Position numbers and translations under genes: made by a program. Of a DNA stretch of 12,977 nt, positions 1 to 7,909 are shown in pieces (within the stretch, counting starts at the first letter, position 1; the number at the start of each line of letters is the position of its first letter). Below the pieces are notes generated by a model, which was not told the origin of the DNA, ran no database searches, and worked only from the letters and a program-made list of their open reading frames with translations. The stretch lies in contig JACREA010000174.1 of NCBI GenBank assembly GCA_016218465.1, positions 1 to 12,977 of the forward strand. The letters run 5' to 3'. Source of the stretch: Nitrosomonadales bacterium. Its GTDB lineage: Bacteria > Pseudomonadota > Gammaproteobacteria > Burkholderiales > Gallionellaceae.

Positions 1-27
1 GAGTTGCAGTAATGGTGTAATGATCAT
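1..27 (-). CDS. Start of an unidentified gene, cut by the window edge
   Basis: On the minus strand an ATG at 27 is preceded by AGGAG seven bases upstream, a good ribosome binding site. Nine codons read MIITPLLQL before the window ends. The gene follows dapD in the same direction, 79 bases beyond its stop, so it is probably the third gene of the dapC-dapD operon. DapE would be a sensible functional neighbour, but nine residues cannot support that. The start also faintly resembles PilT/PilU-type ATPases, which is no more than a guess. The start site is well supported; the product is unknown. Confidence 0.55.
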
Positions 28-37
28 GTTGTTCTCC

Positions 38-106
38 TGAAAAACAGCTAGTGGCTGGTAGCGGGTAGCTGGTCATTGTCTTCTCTATTGGCTACAAGCT
101 ACAAGC
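38..106. repeat. Intergenic repeat with imperfect inverted arms, copy 1
   Basis: Bases 38-62 match 942-966 in the other gap of this operon at 23 of 25 positions. In both cases the shared block ends 10-14 bases before the ribosome binding site and ATG of the next minus-strand gene. Within this copy, 47-65 and the reverse complement of 89-106 form an imperfect inverted repeat rich in the word GGCTGGTAGC and its variants, so the RNA could fold between dapD and the next gene. It looks like a dispersed intergenic repeat family rather than coding sequence. Confidence 0.5.
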
Positions 107-928
107 TTAAATCCCTCGCAGTAATTCGTTGATGCCAACTTTTGACAGTGTTTTGCCATCCACTTTTTTTACGATAACCGCGCAATATAAACTGTGGCTA
201 CCGTCCTTGGAAGGCTGACTACCGCTGACAACCACAGATCCTGATGGTACACGACCATAGTGTACCTCTCCGGTTTCGCGATCATATATCTTTGTACTTT
301 GGCTGATGAATACGCCCATCGAAATCACTACGTTATCTTCCAGAATTACACCCTCCACAATTTCCGAGCGCGCGCCGATGAAGCAGTTATCGCCGATGAT
401 GGTAGGGTTGGCTTGTACCGGTTCCAGCACGCCCCCGATGCCGACGCCGCCGCTCAAATGCACATTCTTGCCGATCTGCGCGCAGGAGCCGACAGTCGCC
501 CACGTATCCACCATGGTGCCCTCGTCGACATAGGCGCCGATATTCACGTATGAGGGCATCAAAACTACGTTTTTGGCAATGAACGCGCCTTTTCGTGCCG
601 CCGCCGGAGGCACGATGCGGAAACCGCCTTCGCGAAAATCGTGGCTGTTGTAGTCGGCGAACTTGGAGGGTACTTTGTCGTAGTAGTTGGTAAAGCCGCC
701 CTTGATGAAGGAGTTGTCTTCAAGGCGAAACGACAACAGTACAGCCTTCTTCAGCCATTGATGGGTCACCCATTGTCCGTCAATTTTTTCCGCGACGCGC
801 AGTTTGCCCTGATCGAGCTGGGTAATGACATTATCGACCGCGTCCTTGAGCTGTGCATCTGCGCTACGCGGGGTGATGTCAGCGCGGCGTTCAAAACCTT
901 GTTCGATGATTTTCTGCAATTGATCCAT
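107..928 (-). CDS. dapD: 2,3,4,5-tetrahydropyridine-2,6-dicarboxylate N-succinyltransferase
   Basis: This cytoplasmic enzyme transfers succinyl from succinyl-CoA to tetrahydrodipicolinate in the succinylase branch of diaminopimelate and lysine synthesis. The 273-residue length is normal for DapD. The N-terminal helical part (about 1-100) is followed by a left-handed beta-helix made of hexapeptide repeats. The family stretch GTMVDTWATVGSCAQIG lies at about 137-153, followed by VHLSGGVGIGGVLEP and later GARSEIVEG. The ATG at 928 is preceded by AGGA at a suitable distance. It lies 65 bases downstream of dapC on the same strand, and DapC uses the product of the DapD step, so co-transcription is likely. 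Identification is firm. Confidence 0.97.
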   Translation of the reverse strand: MDQLQKIIEQGFERRADITPRSADAQLKDAVDNVITQLDQGKLRVAEKIDGQWVTHQWLKKAVLLSFRLEDNSFIKGGFTNYYDKVPSKFADYNSHDFREGGFRIVPPAAARKGAFIAKNVVLMPSYVNIGAYVDEGTMVDTWATVGSCAQIGKNVHLSGGVGIGGVLEPVQANPTIIGDNCFIGARSEIVEGVILEDNVVISMGVFISQSTKIYDRETGEVHYGRVPSGSVVVSGSQPSKDGSHSLYCAVIVKKVDGKTLSKVGINELLRGI

Positions 929-941
929 GATGATTTCCTGT

Positions 942-992
942 TGAAAAATAGCTTGTGGCTGGTAGCTTGTTGCGAAACCGGTTTGGCTACTC
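942..992. repeat. Intergenic repeat between dapC and dapD, copy 2
   Basis: Bases 942-966 repeat 38-62 with two mismatches in 25. The block sits immediately upstream of the dapD ribosome binding site, as copy 1 does for the next gene. It is followed by a 10-bp perfect palindrome AAACCGGTTT (975-984) and by GGCTACTCGCTAG, which partly complements the first arm. No coding signal is seen in this gap. It could be a mobile palindromic repeat or a leader hairpin; the sequence does not decide. Confidence 0.5.
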
Positions 993-993
993 G

Positions 994-2184
994 CTAGAGG
1001 CCGCCGGCTACCAACTTCTTGATTCTCTGCGCCGCTTCCACAGTCTCTTCCGTATTTGCAACCAGTGCGAGGCGCACAAAATTTTCGCCGGGATTTACAC
1101 CTTGAGAGGTACGCGCTAAATAGCTGCCCGGCAGCACGGTTACATTATAGTCGCGATACAAGGCTTGCGCGAAGACAGTGTCGGCAATCGGCGTGCGAAC
1201 CCACATATAGAAACCCGCATCCGGCATGACTACTGGCAACACCGGTTCAAGTATTTTCAGCACCCTGACGAATTTTTCCGAATACAGGCGGCGGTTTTCC
1301 GCGACATGCGTTTCATCGTTCCATGCGGCAATGCTGGCAGCTTGTATCGCCGGGTTCATTGCCGAGCCGTGATAAGTGCGATACAACGTGAATTTTTCGA
1401 TCAGCCCGGCATCGCCCGCGACAAAGCCGGAGCGCATTCCGGGCAGATTGGAGCGCTTCGATAAACTGGAGAACACCACCAGATTTTTGTAGTTGCTGCG
1501 CCCCAGTTGATGAGCGGCTTGCATCGCACCGAGCGGCGGTTCATCAAAATATATCTCAGAATAGCATTCGTCCGAAGCAATCACGAAACCGTAACGGTCG
1601 CTCATCTCGAACAGCGTTTGCCACTCGGCAAGCGGCATTACGCATCCCGTCGGGTTGCCGGGAGAGCAAACGTATATCAGTTGAGTGCGTCGCCATACTT
1701 CATCCGGAAGTTGGGCGAAGTTCAGCGCAAAGTTGTCTTTTGGCAATGTGTTAAGGAAGCAGGGCGTGGCTCCCGCCAGCAATGCCGCACCTTCGTAAAT
1801 CTGGTAGAAGGGGTTGGGGCAGACGACGGCGGGATTGTTCTTGCTTCGGTCGATCATCGCCTGGGCGAAGGCGAACAATGCTTCGCGGCTGCCATTTACC
1901 GGCAATACTTGCGTCCTGGCATCCGGCTTCGGAATGCCATAGCGTGCTGCCAGCCAATTCGCGATGGAATTGCGCAGCGCGTCGCTTCCAGCTGTTGTGG
2001 GATAATTCGCCAAGCCATCCAGATTGGCGATCAGCGCATCCTTGATGAATTGCGGCGTGGAGTGTTTCGGTTCGCCGATGGACAAGCTGATAGCACGATA
2101 ATCCGGGTTCGGCTGGACTTTTCGAAACAGCGCAGCGAGTTTCTGAAAGGGATAGGGTTGCAGACGATTGAGGTCGGGATTCAT
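994..2184 (-). CDS. dapC: Succinyldiaminopimelate transaminase
   Basis: A PLP-dependent class I/II aminotransferase that converts N-succinyl-2-amino-6-ketopimelate to N-succinyl-LL-diaminopimelate in lysine and peptidoglycan precursor synthesis. It is 396 residues long, usual for DapC. Visible fold-type I residues are SPGNPTG (Asn177), ASDECYSE (Asp205, pyridine-nitrogen partner), SSLSKRSNLPGMRSGF with Schiff-base Lys243, and Arg251. The substrate-side start DLNRLQPYPFQKLAAL is typical of DapC. The ATG at 2184 has only a weak ribosome binding site. It is the first gene of the dapC-dapD run and is divergent from the permease at 2254. Specificity is inferred from sequence resemblance plus the adjacent dapD. 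Confidence 0.95.
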   Translation of the reverse strand: MNPDLNRLQPYPFQKLAALFRKVQPNPDYRAISLSIGEPKHSTPQFIKDALIANLDGLANYPTTAGSDALRNSIANWLAARYGIPKPDARTQVLPVNGSREALFAFAQAMIDRSKNNPAVVCPNPFYQIYEGAALLAGATPCFLNTLPKDNFALNFAQLPDEVWRRTQLIYVCSPGNPTGCVMPLAEWQTLFEMSDRYGFVIASDECYSEIYFDEPPLGAMQAAHQLGRSNYKNLVVFSSLSKRSNLPGMRSGFVAGDAGLIEKFTLYRTYHGSAMNPAIQAASIAAWNDETHVAENRRLYSEKFVRVLKILEPVLPVVMPDAGFYMWVRTPIADTVFAQALYRDYNVTVLPGSYLARTSQGVNPGENFVRLALVANTEETVEAAQRIKKLVAGGL

Positions 2185-2195
2185 TCAAAATTTAG

Positions 2196-2225
2196 TTGGT
2201 AGCGAAAATCAGCGCGCATTATAAG
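2196..2225 (+). promoter_or_regulatory. Possible sigma-70 promoter for the EamA permease
   Basis: TTGGTA (2196-2201) and TATAAG (2220-2225) are separated by 18 bases in the 69-bp divergent gap between dapC and the permease. Both boxes are near consensus and the position suits the GTG start at 2254. This is pattern matching only. Confidence 0.3.
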
Positions 2226-2253
2226 GGCGCTTTGCATAATTAGGGGCTGGCCA

Positions 2254-3150
2254 GTGCCATCAAAACAAAATGTATTGCCGATTGCCAGCGTATTGATTGG
2301 TGCGCTGGTATGGGGACTGATGTGGTATCCGTTCCGTGTGTTGCACGATGGCGGTGTGTCCGGGCCGCTGGCGACGCTGATCACTTATCTGCTGGCGCTG
2401 CTGTGCGGCGCGTTCATGCTACCGCGCGTATGGAACGAACTACGCCAGAACAATAAAAATGGGGTTGGCTGGTGGGCGGTTGGCCTGGTGTTGAGCTCGG
2501 GCTGGTCCAACATAGGTTATGTGCTGGCGATTCTGCATGGCGAGGTGATGCGTGTAGTGTTGCTGTTCTATCTCGCGCCGCTGTGGACGATTTTATTTTC
2601 CTATTGGCTGCTGGATGAGAGGCTCAACCGCTATGGCTACCTGGTCATTGCTTTGTCCTTAGGCGGCGCTGTCGTCATGCTGTGGAAGCCGCAACTTGGC
2701 CTGCCGCTACCTAATAATCTGGCCGAATGGATCGGGCTGTCGGCGGGCATGAGTTTCGCGTTATCCAATGTGGTGTCGCGGCGTGCTGCACATTTGAGCG
2801 TAGAGGCGAAGTCATGCAGCGTGTTGCTCGGCACAGTTTTGCTGACGGTTCCGTTGTTCTGGTGGCAAGGCGGTATGTCAAATCAGTTGCTGGCGATCAA
2901 TGCGCAAGCCTGGCTGCTGCTCTTTCTGCTAGGCATCGTGCTATGCGCAACCAGTTTCGCTGTGCAGTATGCCCTTGCCCATCTGCCATCCAACCGCGCC
3001 ATCATCCTGTTCCTGTTCGAATTGGTAGTCGCCGCTGCTTCATCGTATTTTCTGGCCGATGAAGCAATGCGGCTGCGCGACTGGCTGGGTGCGGCGCTAA
3101 TTATTTCCGCCAGTTTGCTGTCGGGAAAGCTGTATTCAGAATCAAAATAG
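2254..3150 (+). CDS. EamA/DMT-superfamily permease
   Basis: A 298-residue inner-membrane protein of the drug/metabolite transporter superfamily. About ten hydrophobic segments are visible, arranged as two five-helix EamA repeats (roughly 10-145 and 160-295). Family-like stretches are VVLLFYLAPLWTILFSYWLLDER at the end of the first repeat and the matching LPSNRAIILFLFELVVAA in the second. The GTG start at 2254 follows AGGGG seven bases upstream, which supports this start. The substrate cannot be read from sequence; members export amino acids, metabolites or drugs. It is divergent from dapC and convergent with the DUF3014 gene, so it is probably transcribed alone. Family assignment is strong; the substrate is unknown. 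Confidence 0.88.
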   Translation: MPSKQNVLPIASVLIGALVWGLMWYPFRVLHDGGVSGPLATLITYLLALLCGAFMLPRVWNELRQNNKNGVGWWAVGLVLSSGWSNIGYVLAILHGEVMRVVLLFYLAPLWTILFSYWLLDERLNRYGYLVIALSLGGAVVMLWKPQLGLPLPNNLAEWIGLSAGMSFALSNVVSRRAAHLSVEAKSCSVLLGTVLLTVPLFWWQGGMSNQLLAINAQAWLLLFLLGIVLCATSFAVQYALAHLPSNRAIILFLFELVVAAASSYFLADEAMRLRDWLGAALIISASLLSGKLYSESK

Positions 3151-3209
3151 GACGCACTTTGTGGAACGTGTCATTGTGTGCCGGATGCTCACTAATAATT
3201 TGGTTCCGA

Positions 3210-4007
3210 TCACTTGATATTTGCCACTTTCTTATCATGCATATGGAGTAACAGCTCCTGTTTGATCTCGCGCAACTTGCCCTTGATTATTGCTTCGTTT
3301 TTGTTTCCTGTCCGCATGAGGACTCTCTGGCCGATGGAACGTTCTTCAAGATCGGGGTCGGCAAACAGGTAAAACACATTGGGCTGAACCAGTTTGACCG
3401 GTTCTTTGATGTCCGGTGCAGCCAGCAAGTTGTCAAGTGTCTCAATCAGGCGGTCATTGAAATATTTATTAGGATAACCAAGTTTTTCGTATGCCTCCTG
3501 AAACAACGGATAAAGCCGGACATAAAGCTCTACCAGTTTTTTGGCATTGACCGCATCGGCGATATTAACGTAAGGCGTGTATCTGTCTGCATTCTTGGGG
3601 CTGATGGTCAGGTTGTTTTCCTTGCCTGCAGTGACAAACTTGCCCGCTGGCCGTTCGAGGGGCATCACGCTCATCGGCAAGCGCCTGCTTGGCAGGTTGT
3701 CGATGCTGGCAACAATATTGTGGATTACTCGTTCGGTATGAAAGAGCTTCATCAGTGATTCATTGCTGATCAGTGCAGCCAAGGCCTTGATCACGAAACT
3801 GTCGCTCTCGGCCAGCGCTGGCAGCTTGAGTGGTGCAGCGGGAGTTTCGATCACCTTGCTCACCTCCGGCTTGGGCGATGGCAGCGGCGCGGGGGGCGCT
3901 TGCTCCTGCACCGGCTCCGGGGCCGGCTGGTTTTGCTGCAGGTAGAAATAGGCGAGGCCACCAAAAATGATAACTACAGAAACAGCAATCAAGATATTTT
4001 TTTTCAT
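3210..4007 (-). CDS. Membrane-anchored DUF3014 protein
   Basis: A 265-residue protein beginning MKKNILIAV. One N-terminal membrane helix (about 4-22) is followed by a proline- and alanine-rich linker (about 26-55) and then a soluble domain (about 60-265) with the look of the DUF3014 family (SLMKLFHTERVIHNIVASID, VNIADAVNAKKLVELYVRLYPLFQEAYEKLGYP). The soluble part should lie in the periplasm. The function of the family is not known to me. An in-frame start at 4037 exists, but it would overlap the end of fbaB; the ATG at 4007 sits 22 bases after the fbaB stop with GGGAAG upstream and begins a clean anchor, so I prefer it. It is probably co-transcribed with fbaB, though no functional link is obvious. 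Confidence 0.88.
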   Translation of the reverse strand: MKKNILIAVSVVIIFGGLAYFYLQQNQPAPEPVQEQAPPAPLPSPKPEVSKVIETPAAPLKLPALAESDSFVIKALAALISNESLMKLFHTERVIHNIVASIDNLPSRRLPMSVMPLERPAGKFVTAGKENNLTISPKNADRYTPYVNIADAVNAKKLVELYVRLYPLFQEAYEKLGYPNKYFNDRLIETLDNLLAAPDIKEPVKLVQPNVFYLFADPDLEERSIGQRVLMRTGNKNEAIIKGKLREIKQELLLHMHDKKVANIK

Positions 4008-4029
4008 GAGGTAATCTTCCCTGAAGTTA

Positions 4030-5079
4030 CTAAGCAATCGTCACAGACTTGTCCAGATACACATCCTGAATCGCATTGAGCAGCGCCACGCCGTCCCGCA
4101 TCGGTTTCTGGAATGCTTTGCGCCCGGAGATCAGTCCCATACCGCCCGCGCGTTTGTTGATAACTGCGGTACGCACTGCCTGATGGAGGTCGTCCTTGCC
4201 TGACTCGCCGCCGGAATTGATCATGCCGACGCGTCCCATGTAGCAGTTCGCTACCTGATAGCGCACCAGGTCGATGGGGTGGTCTGTAGTCAGTTCGCTG
4301 TAAACCTTTGGGTGAGTCTTGCCGAATTTGATGGCGTTGTAACCGCCGTTGTTCTCTGCCATCTTTTGCTTGATGATGTCTGCGTTGATGGTTACACCGA
4401 GGTGGTTGGCCTGCCCGGTAAGGTCGGCTGCAACGTGGTAGTCCTTGTCGGCCACCTTGAACGCCGGGTTGCGCAAATAGGCCCACAGGATGGTGGCCAT
4501 CCCCAGTTCATGTGCGTGTTCGAACGCATCGGATATTTCCTGAATCTGGCGGCGTGAATGTTCGGAGCCGTAAAACACCGTTGCCCCCACCGCCACCGCG
4601 CCCATATCGAACGCCTGATCAACGCTGGCAAACAGCGTCTGGTCGTATATATTGGGGTAGGTAAGTATTTCGTTGTGGTTGATCTTGACGATGAACGGAA
4701 TCTTGTGCGCATATCGGCGCGCCACCGAGGACAATACGCCAAGTGTCGAGGCTACGCCATTACAGCCGCCTTCGATAGCCAGCCTGACGATGTTTTCCGG
4801 GTCGAAATAGATCGGGTTGGGCGCAAACGATGCAGCCCCGGAATGTTCCACGCCCTGATCAACCGGAAGCAGCGAGAGGTAGCCGCTGTTCGCCAGCCGG
4901 CCCTGTCCGTACAAGGCCTGCAAACTGCGCAGCACACCGACCTTGCGGTCTTTCATCGCAACCACGCGATCCACATAATCCGCGCCCGGCAAATGCAGCG
5001 ATTCCTTGGGAATGCCGGTGCAACGATATCCAAGCAATTGTTGCGCTTCATCACCCAATAATTGCACGACGTTCGTCAT
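4030..5079 (-). CDS. fbaB: Class I fructose-bisphosphate aldolase, FbaB/DhnA type
   Basis: A Schiff-base aldolase that interconverts fructose 1,6-bisphosphate with glyceraldehyde 3-phosphate and dihydroxyacetone phosphate in glycolysis and gluconeogenesis. The 349-residue length matches the bacterial FbaB subfamily of DhnA-type TIM barrels. Visible landmarks are LLPVDQGVEHS (about 70-80), FIVKINHNE (about 129-137), WAYLRNP (about 199-205) and INADIIKQK with Lys237, which corresponds to the family Schiff-base lysine, then GRVGMINSGGESG, a phosphate-binding type glycine-rich stretch, and GGMGLISGRKAFQKP. The ATG at 5079 has an excellent AAGGAG site seven bases upstream. It is divergent from purT and followed closely by the DUF3014 gene. 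In autotrophs the enzyme would also serve the Calvin cycle, which is inference here. Confidence 0.95.
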   Translation of the reverse strand: MTNVVQLLGDEAQQLLGYRCTGIPKESLHLPGADYVDRVVAMKDRKVGVLRSLQALYGQGRLANSGYLSLLPVDQGVEHSGAASFAPNPIYFDPENIVRLAIEGGCNGVASTLGVLSSVARRYAHKIPFIVKINHNEILTYPNIYDQTLFASVDQAFDMGAVAVGATVFYGSEHSRRQIQEISDAFEHAHELGMATILWAYLRNPAFKVADKDYHVAADLTGQANHLGVTINADIIKQKMAENNGGYNAIKFGKTHPKVYSELTTDHPIDLVRYQVANCYMGRVGMINSGGESGKDDLHQAVRTAVINKRAGGMGLISGRKAFQKPMRDGVALLNAIQDVYLDKSVTIA

Positions 5080-5156
5080 TATCTCGCTCCTTGTGTTTGA
5101 AATGGGTTACCTATATTACTCCTGTTGCCGTATAAGAAAAGCATCATCTCACTGTG

Positions 5157-5162
5157 TATAAT
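5157..5162 (+). promoter_or_regulatory. Possible -10 box for purT
   Basis: TATAAT occurs 35 bases before the purT ATG in the divergent fbaB-purT gap. No good -35 box lies at 16-18 bases upstream (AAGAAA-like sequence), so an activator or another sigma factor may be needed, or the match may be chance. Confidence 0.3.
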
Positions 5163-5197
5163 TTCACGCTGTCCCAAAACTCTCCACCACTTTTTAA

Positions 5198-6403
5198 ATG
5201 AAACAGATCACTATTGGCACTCCGCTCACTCCTTCCGCCATCCGCATCATGCTGCTCGGCAGCGGCGAACTGGGCAAGGAAGTCATCATCGCGCTGCAAC
5301 GCCTCGGCGTGGAAACCATTGCAGTGGACAGGTATGCCAATGCGCCTGGGCACCAGGTCGCACATAGCGCGCACGTCATCAATATGGCTGACGGCAAACA
5401 ACTGCGTGCGTTGATCGAACAGGAAAAACCGCACATCATCGTGCCGGAGATCGAGGCTATTGCCACCGATATGCTGGAGCAAATTGAACGCGAAGGACTT
5501 GCGCGCGTCATTCCTACCGCGCGTGCCGCACGACTGACCATGAATCGCGAAGGTATCCGCCGTCTTGCAGCTGAAACGCTGGATCTGCAGGTCTCGCCTT
5601 ATAGATTCGCCAATAGCCTGGAAGAAATGCGCGCTGCGATTGAGCACATCGGCTACCCGTGCATCATCAAGCCGGTGATGTCGTCATCCGGCAAGGGGCA
5701 ATCGAAAGTGGACAGCGCGGATGAAGTTGAAGAGGCATGGAAATACGCCGCCAGCGGAAGCCGTGTGAACCAGGGGCGAGTTATCGTCGAGGGTTTGATC
5801 CGTTTCGATTATGAAATCACCCAGCTCACCGTGCGTGCTATCGGTGCGGGCGGCAAAATAGAAACGCATTTCTGCGAACCCATCGGTCATGTCCAGGTGC
5901 ACGGCGATTATGTGGAAAGCTGGCAGCCACAAGCCATGTCGCCGCTGGCTTTGCAACGATCGAGAGACATCGCGAAGAAAGTCACCGACGACCTCGGCGG
6001 CTTGGGAGTTTTCGGTGTCGAATTATTTATCAAAGGCGAAGAAGCCTGGTTCAGCGAAGTCAGCCCGCGCCCTCACGATACCGGCATGGTGACGATGTGC
6101 AGCCAGCGCCAGAGCGAATTTGAGCTCCACGCCCGCGCCATTCTCGGCCTGCCGGTGGATGTCAGCCTGAGAGCGCCCGGCGCCAGCGCTGTGATCTACG
6201 GACAACTGGAAGAAGAGGGCATCGCCTTCGCTGGTGTGGATGAAGCGCTACGCGTTCCGCAAAGCGATGTGCGCTTGTTCGGCAAACCGGAATCCTTCGC
6301 AAGGCGCCGCATGGGCGTTGCACTGGCGAACGGCAAGGATACCGATGAGGCGCGCAGCCGTGCAAAATTGGCGGCCAGCAAGGTGATTCCCATTAAAGGG
6401 TAA
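5198..6403 (+). CDS. purT: Formate-dependent phosphoribosylglycinamide formyltransferase 2
   Basis: A cytoplasmic ATP-grasp enzyme that makes formyl-GAR from GAR, formate and ATP, a folate-independent alternative to PurN in purine synthesis. It is 401 residues, normal for PurT. Motifs in order are the N-terminal glycine-rich MLLGSGELGKEV (18-29), AVDRYANAPGHQVAH (42-56), the ATP-grasp lysine region CIIKPVMSSSGKGQS (155-169, Lys158), the substrate region ESWQPQ (240-245), and the metal and phosphate stretch SEVSPRPHDTG (286-296). The ATG at 5198 has little ribosome binding sequence, but the N-terminus aligns well with known PurT starts. It converges with the cyclase gene, with only 15 bases between stops. 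Identification is firm. Confidence 0.97.
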   Translation: MKQITIGTPLTPSAIRIMLLGSGELGKEVIIALQRLGVETIAVDRYANAPGHQVAHSAHVINMADGKQLRALIEQEKPHIIVPEIEAIATDMLEQIEREGLARVIPTARAARLTMNREGIRRLAAETLDLQVSPYRFANSLEEMRAAIEHIGYPCIIKPVMSSSGKGQSKVDSADEVEEAWKYAASGSRVNQGRVIVEGLIRFDYEITQLTVRAIGAGGKIETHFCEPIGHVQVHGDYVESWQPQAMSPLALQRSRDIAKKVTDDLGGLGVFGVELFIKGEEAWFSEVSPRPHDTGMVTMCSQRQSEFELHARAILGLPVDVSLRAPGASAVIYGQLEEEGIAFAGVDEALRVPQSDVRLFGKPESFARRRMGVALANGKDTDEARSRAKLAASKVIPIKG

Positions 6404-6418
6404 AACAGATTATTCGCT

Positions 6419-7516
6419 CTATGCTACCGCTGACACCAGCAGTTGCACGAACAACTGGATTTTCATGCTGGTATCCGGTTTGGCAGACGTGAACTCCAGC
6501 CCTGCGAGATGGCTACCTCCGTCGTTTTTTAATTTGACGACTTTTGCATAGATGTCGGTTGCCCTGAAGTCGACCAAAGGGAGATCAAATTCAAGCTTTA
6601 CATCGTCGAGAGCTTGGAGGGGATGGTCAGCTTCCAGCAGCACACCGTGATAGCCGATGTCGCGGATGGTTGCGCTGATCGCTTTCGGCATCACGATCTT
6701 GTTTTGAATGAGGTTGAAAGAGCAGGGGAGTTTGACTTCCATGCGGTGGCTCCGGCGGACTTCTTTGCGAGGCACTTCGAGATTCAGTGAGGGAATGGCA
6801 TACAACTCGCGCAATTTGACCGGTTGCGTCTTGCCTTTAACGAATACTTCCATCGCCTCGCTGACGGTAACGAAGCCGCGGCAGTGGTCAAAGGTGTTCT
6901 CGCTGATCAGGACTTGGCCACGCAGGCTGAAGGCCTCGATACGCGACGCAAGGTTGACTTCGTCGCCGATCACCGTGTATTCGGAATAGAAATTTGATCC
7001 GAACTTGCCAGCCATGACGCTGCCGGTATTGATACCGATGCCCATGAACAGCTCCGGCATGCCTTCCGGGCGGTCATTACTGTTGAGTTCACCCATCGCG
7101 AGCTGCATCTCAATTGCGCAAGTCAGCGCCCGTTGCACGTCATCCGGCTGCTCGACCGGCACGCCGAACAGCACCATGATGGAATCGCCCATGAATTTGT
7201 CGATGACACCATGATGGCGGGCGACGATTTCATTCATCCGCCCCAGGCAGCGATTGAGCATCGCAATCACCATACCTGCGGGAAGTGTGGCTGTGATGGA
7301 GGTAAAACCTCTCAAGTCCGCGAGCAGGATGGTTACCTCGCGCCGCACAAAGGAATGTTCCGGGCCTGCTGAGCTGACATCTCCATCAGCCCCAAGCGCA
7401 TGCTGGATGATGGATTCCATCTCCACTTCGGCGGCATGGTTGAGAGGCGCACCAATTTCGCGAGCGATCAATGCCTGCAGGTGACGCACTGCCTCTTTGC
7501 TTGGATCGTCTTTCAT
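6419..7516 (-). CDS. Class III adenylate/guanylate cyclase fused to a PilZ domain
   Basis: Numbered from the ATG at 7516 (365 residues). A short N-terminal region of about 55 residues leads to a class III nucleotide cyclase domain (about 58-235). Metal-binding aspartates are present in ADLRGFT (Asp67) and FMGDS (Asp111), the base-recognition pair is Lys107 and Asp185 (IGDEVN), and Asn188 and Arg192 are the transition-state residues, so it should be active, probably making cAMP. A C-terminal PilZ-like domain (about 252-360) carries RxxxR (254-258), but the usual D/NxSxxG appears as DIGYHG (286-291). No membrane segment is seen. An in-frame TTG at 7540 would add eight residues; neither start has a clear ribosome binding site. 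The likely role is linking a cyclic dinucleotide or other input to cAMP output; the ligand is inferred. Confidence 0.9.
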   Translation of the reverse strand: MKDDPSKEAVRHLQALIAREIGAPLNHAAEVEMESIIQHALGADGDVSSAGPEHSFVRREVTILLADLRGFTSITATLPAGMVIAMLNRCLGRMNEIVARHHGVIDKFMGDSIMVLFGVPVEQPDDVQRALTCAIEMQLAMGELNSNDRPEGMPELFMGIGINTGSVMAGKFGSNFYSEYTVIGDEVNLASRIEAFSLRGQVLISENTFDHCRGFVTVSEAMEVFVKGKTQPVKLRELYAIPSLNLEVPRKEVRRSHRMEVKLPCSFNLIQNKIVMPKAISATIRDIGYHGVLLEADHPLQALDDVKLEFDLPLVDFRATDIYAKVVKLKNDGGSHLAGLEFTSAKPDTSMKIQLFVQLLVSAVA

Positions 7517-7762
7517 GTGTCGATATGAATCATGAAACAATGTAAATTCAAATGTGAATCCAATGGAATAGCAACTTCAATTCATCAGCTTTAAGTATCT
7601 TCTACATTATGTTCACTGTCAAACGAGTCTTGAAAGCCATGAAGAACATGATACTCGCTGCCAGCAATGGTCAATCCCTGAATCTGTGTAACGCGCAGAA
7701 AAGTGCGTGCCCAGCAGGAGTATTTTTCAAAAATGAACCTCAAAAATACCGTGAAATATGAA

Positions 7763-7784
7763 AAATAACCCCAATGGGTTATTT
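7763..7784. terminator. Perfect 9-bp hairpin, possible terminator or operator
   Basis: AAATAACCC, loop CAAT, then GGGTTATTT: a perfect 9-bp stem with a four-base loop. Read on the minus strand it is followed by further T residues, which gives it a weak intrinsic-terminator look in that direction, but no minus-strand gene ends here. Its place about 20-70 bases upstream of the tusA promoter boxes also fits an operator dyad. Which role applies cannot be told. Confidence 0.35.
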
Positions 7785-7803
7785 GGTTCACTCATTATGG
7801 GTA

Positions 7804-7834
7804 TGGACGCTTATAAGCCGAATATTCCTATAAT
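7804..7834 (+). promoter_or_regulatory. Likely sigma-70 promoter of the tusA-dsrE2 unit
   Basis: A perfect TATAAT at 7829-7834 lies 75 bases before the tusA ATG. TGGACG (7804-7809) matches the -35 consensus at four of six positions, with a 19-base spacer that is slightly long. This would leave a 5' leader of about 70 bases. Confidence 0.42.
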
Positions 7835-7909
7835 GCTCCCTGCTCGGTTTTTGTGCGTTTAGGAATCTGGTTTTTGCAACAACTATAACAATTTGCGGGA
7901 GAAAAAATC

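Larger units (their letters stand above)
7517..7909. other. Intergenic region between the cyclase and tusA
   Basis: This 393-base AT-richer stretch lies between two divergent genes and should contain both promoters. I find a 9-bp perfect hairpin at 7763-7784, a promoter-like pair at 7804-7834 and a good ribosome binding site for tusA at 7897-7901. Two short open frames (plus 7609-7761, 50 codons, and minus 7591-7791) lack ribosome binding sites and family resemblance, so I do not call them genes. No tRNA or known small RNA is recognised. Confidence 0.5.

Noticed and set aside
1507..2202. 231-codon open frame on the plus strand
   Set aside because: It lies entirely antisense to dapC, whose catalytic motifs are intact, and its translation looks like no protein family.
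3997..4004. Eight-base homopolymer at the start of the DUF3014 gene as a phase-variable switch
   Set aside because: It is simply the MKKN start encoded by AAA AAA AA, common at signal-anchor starts; length 8 alone is weak evidence for phase variation.
7609..7761. 50-codon plus-strand frame before tusA
   Set aside because: No ribosome binding site, no recognisable domain, and it overlaps the expected promoter region; a 66-codon minus-strand frame over the same bases is equally unsupported.
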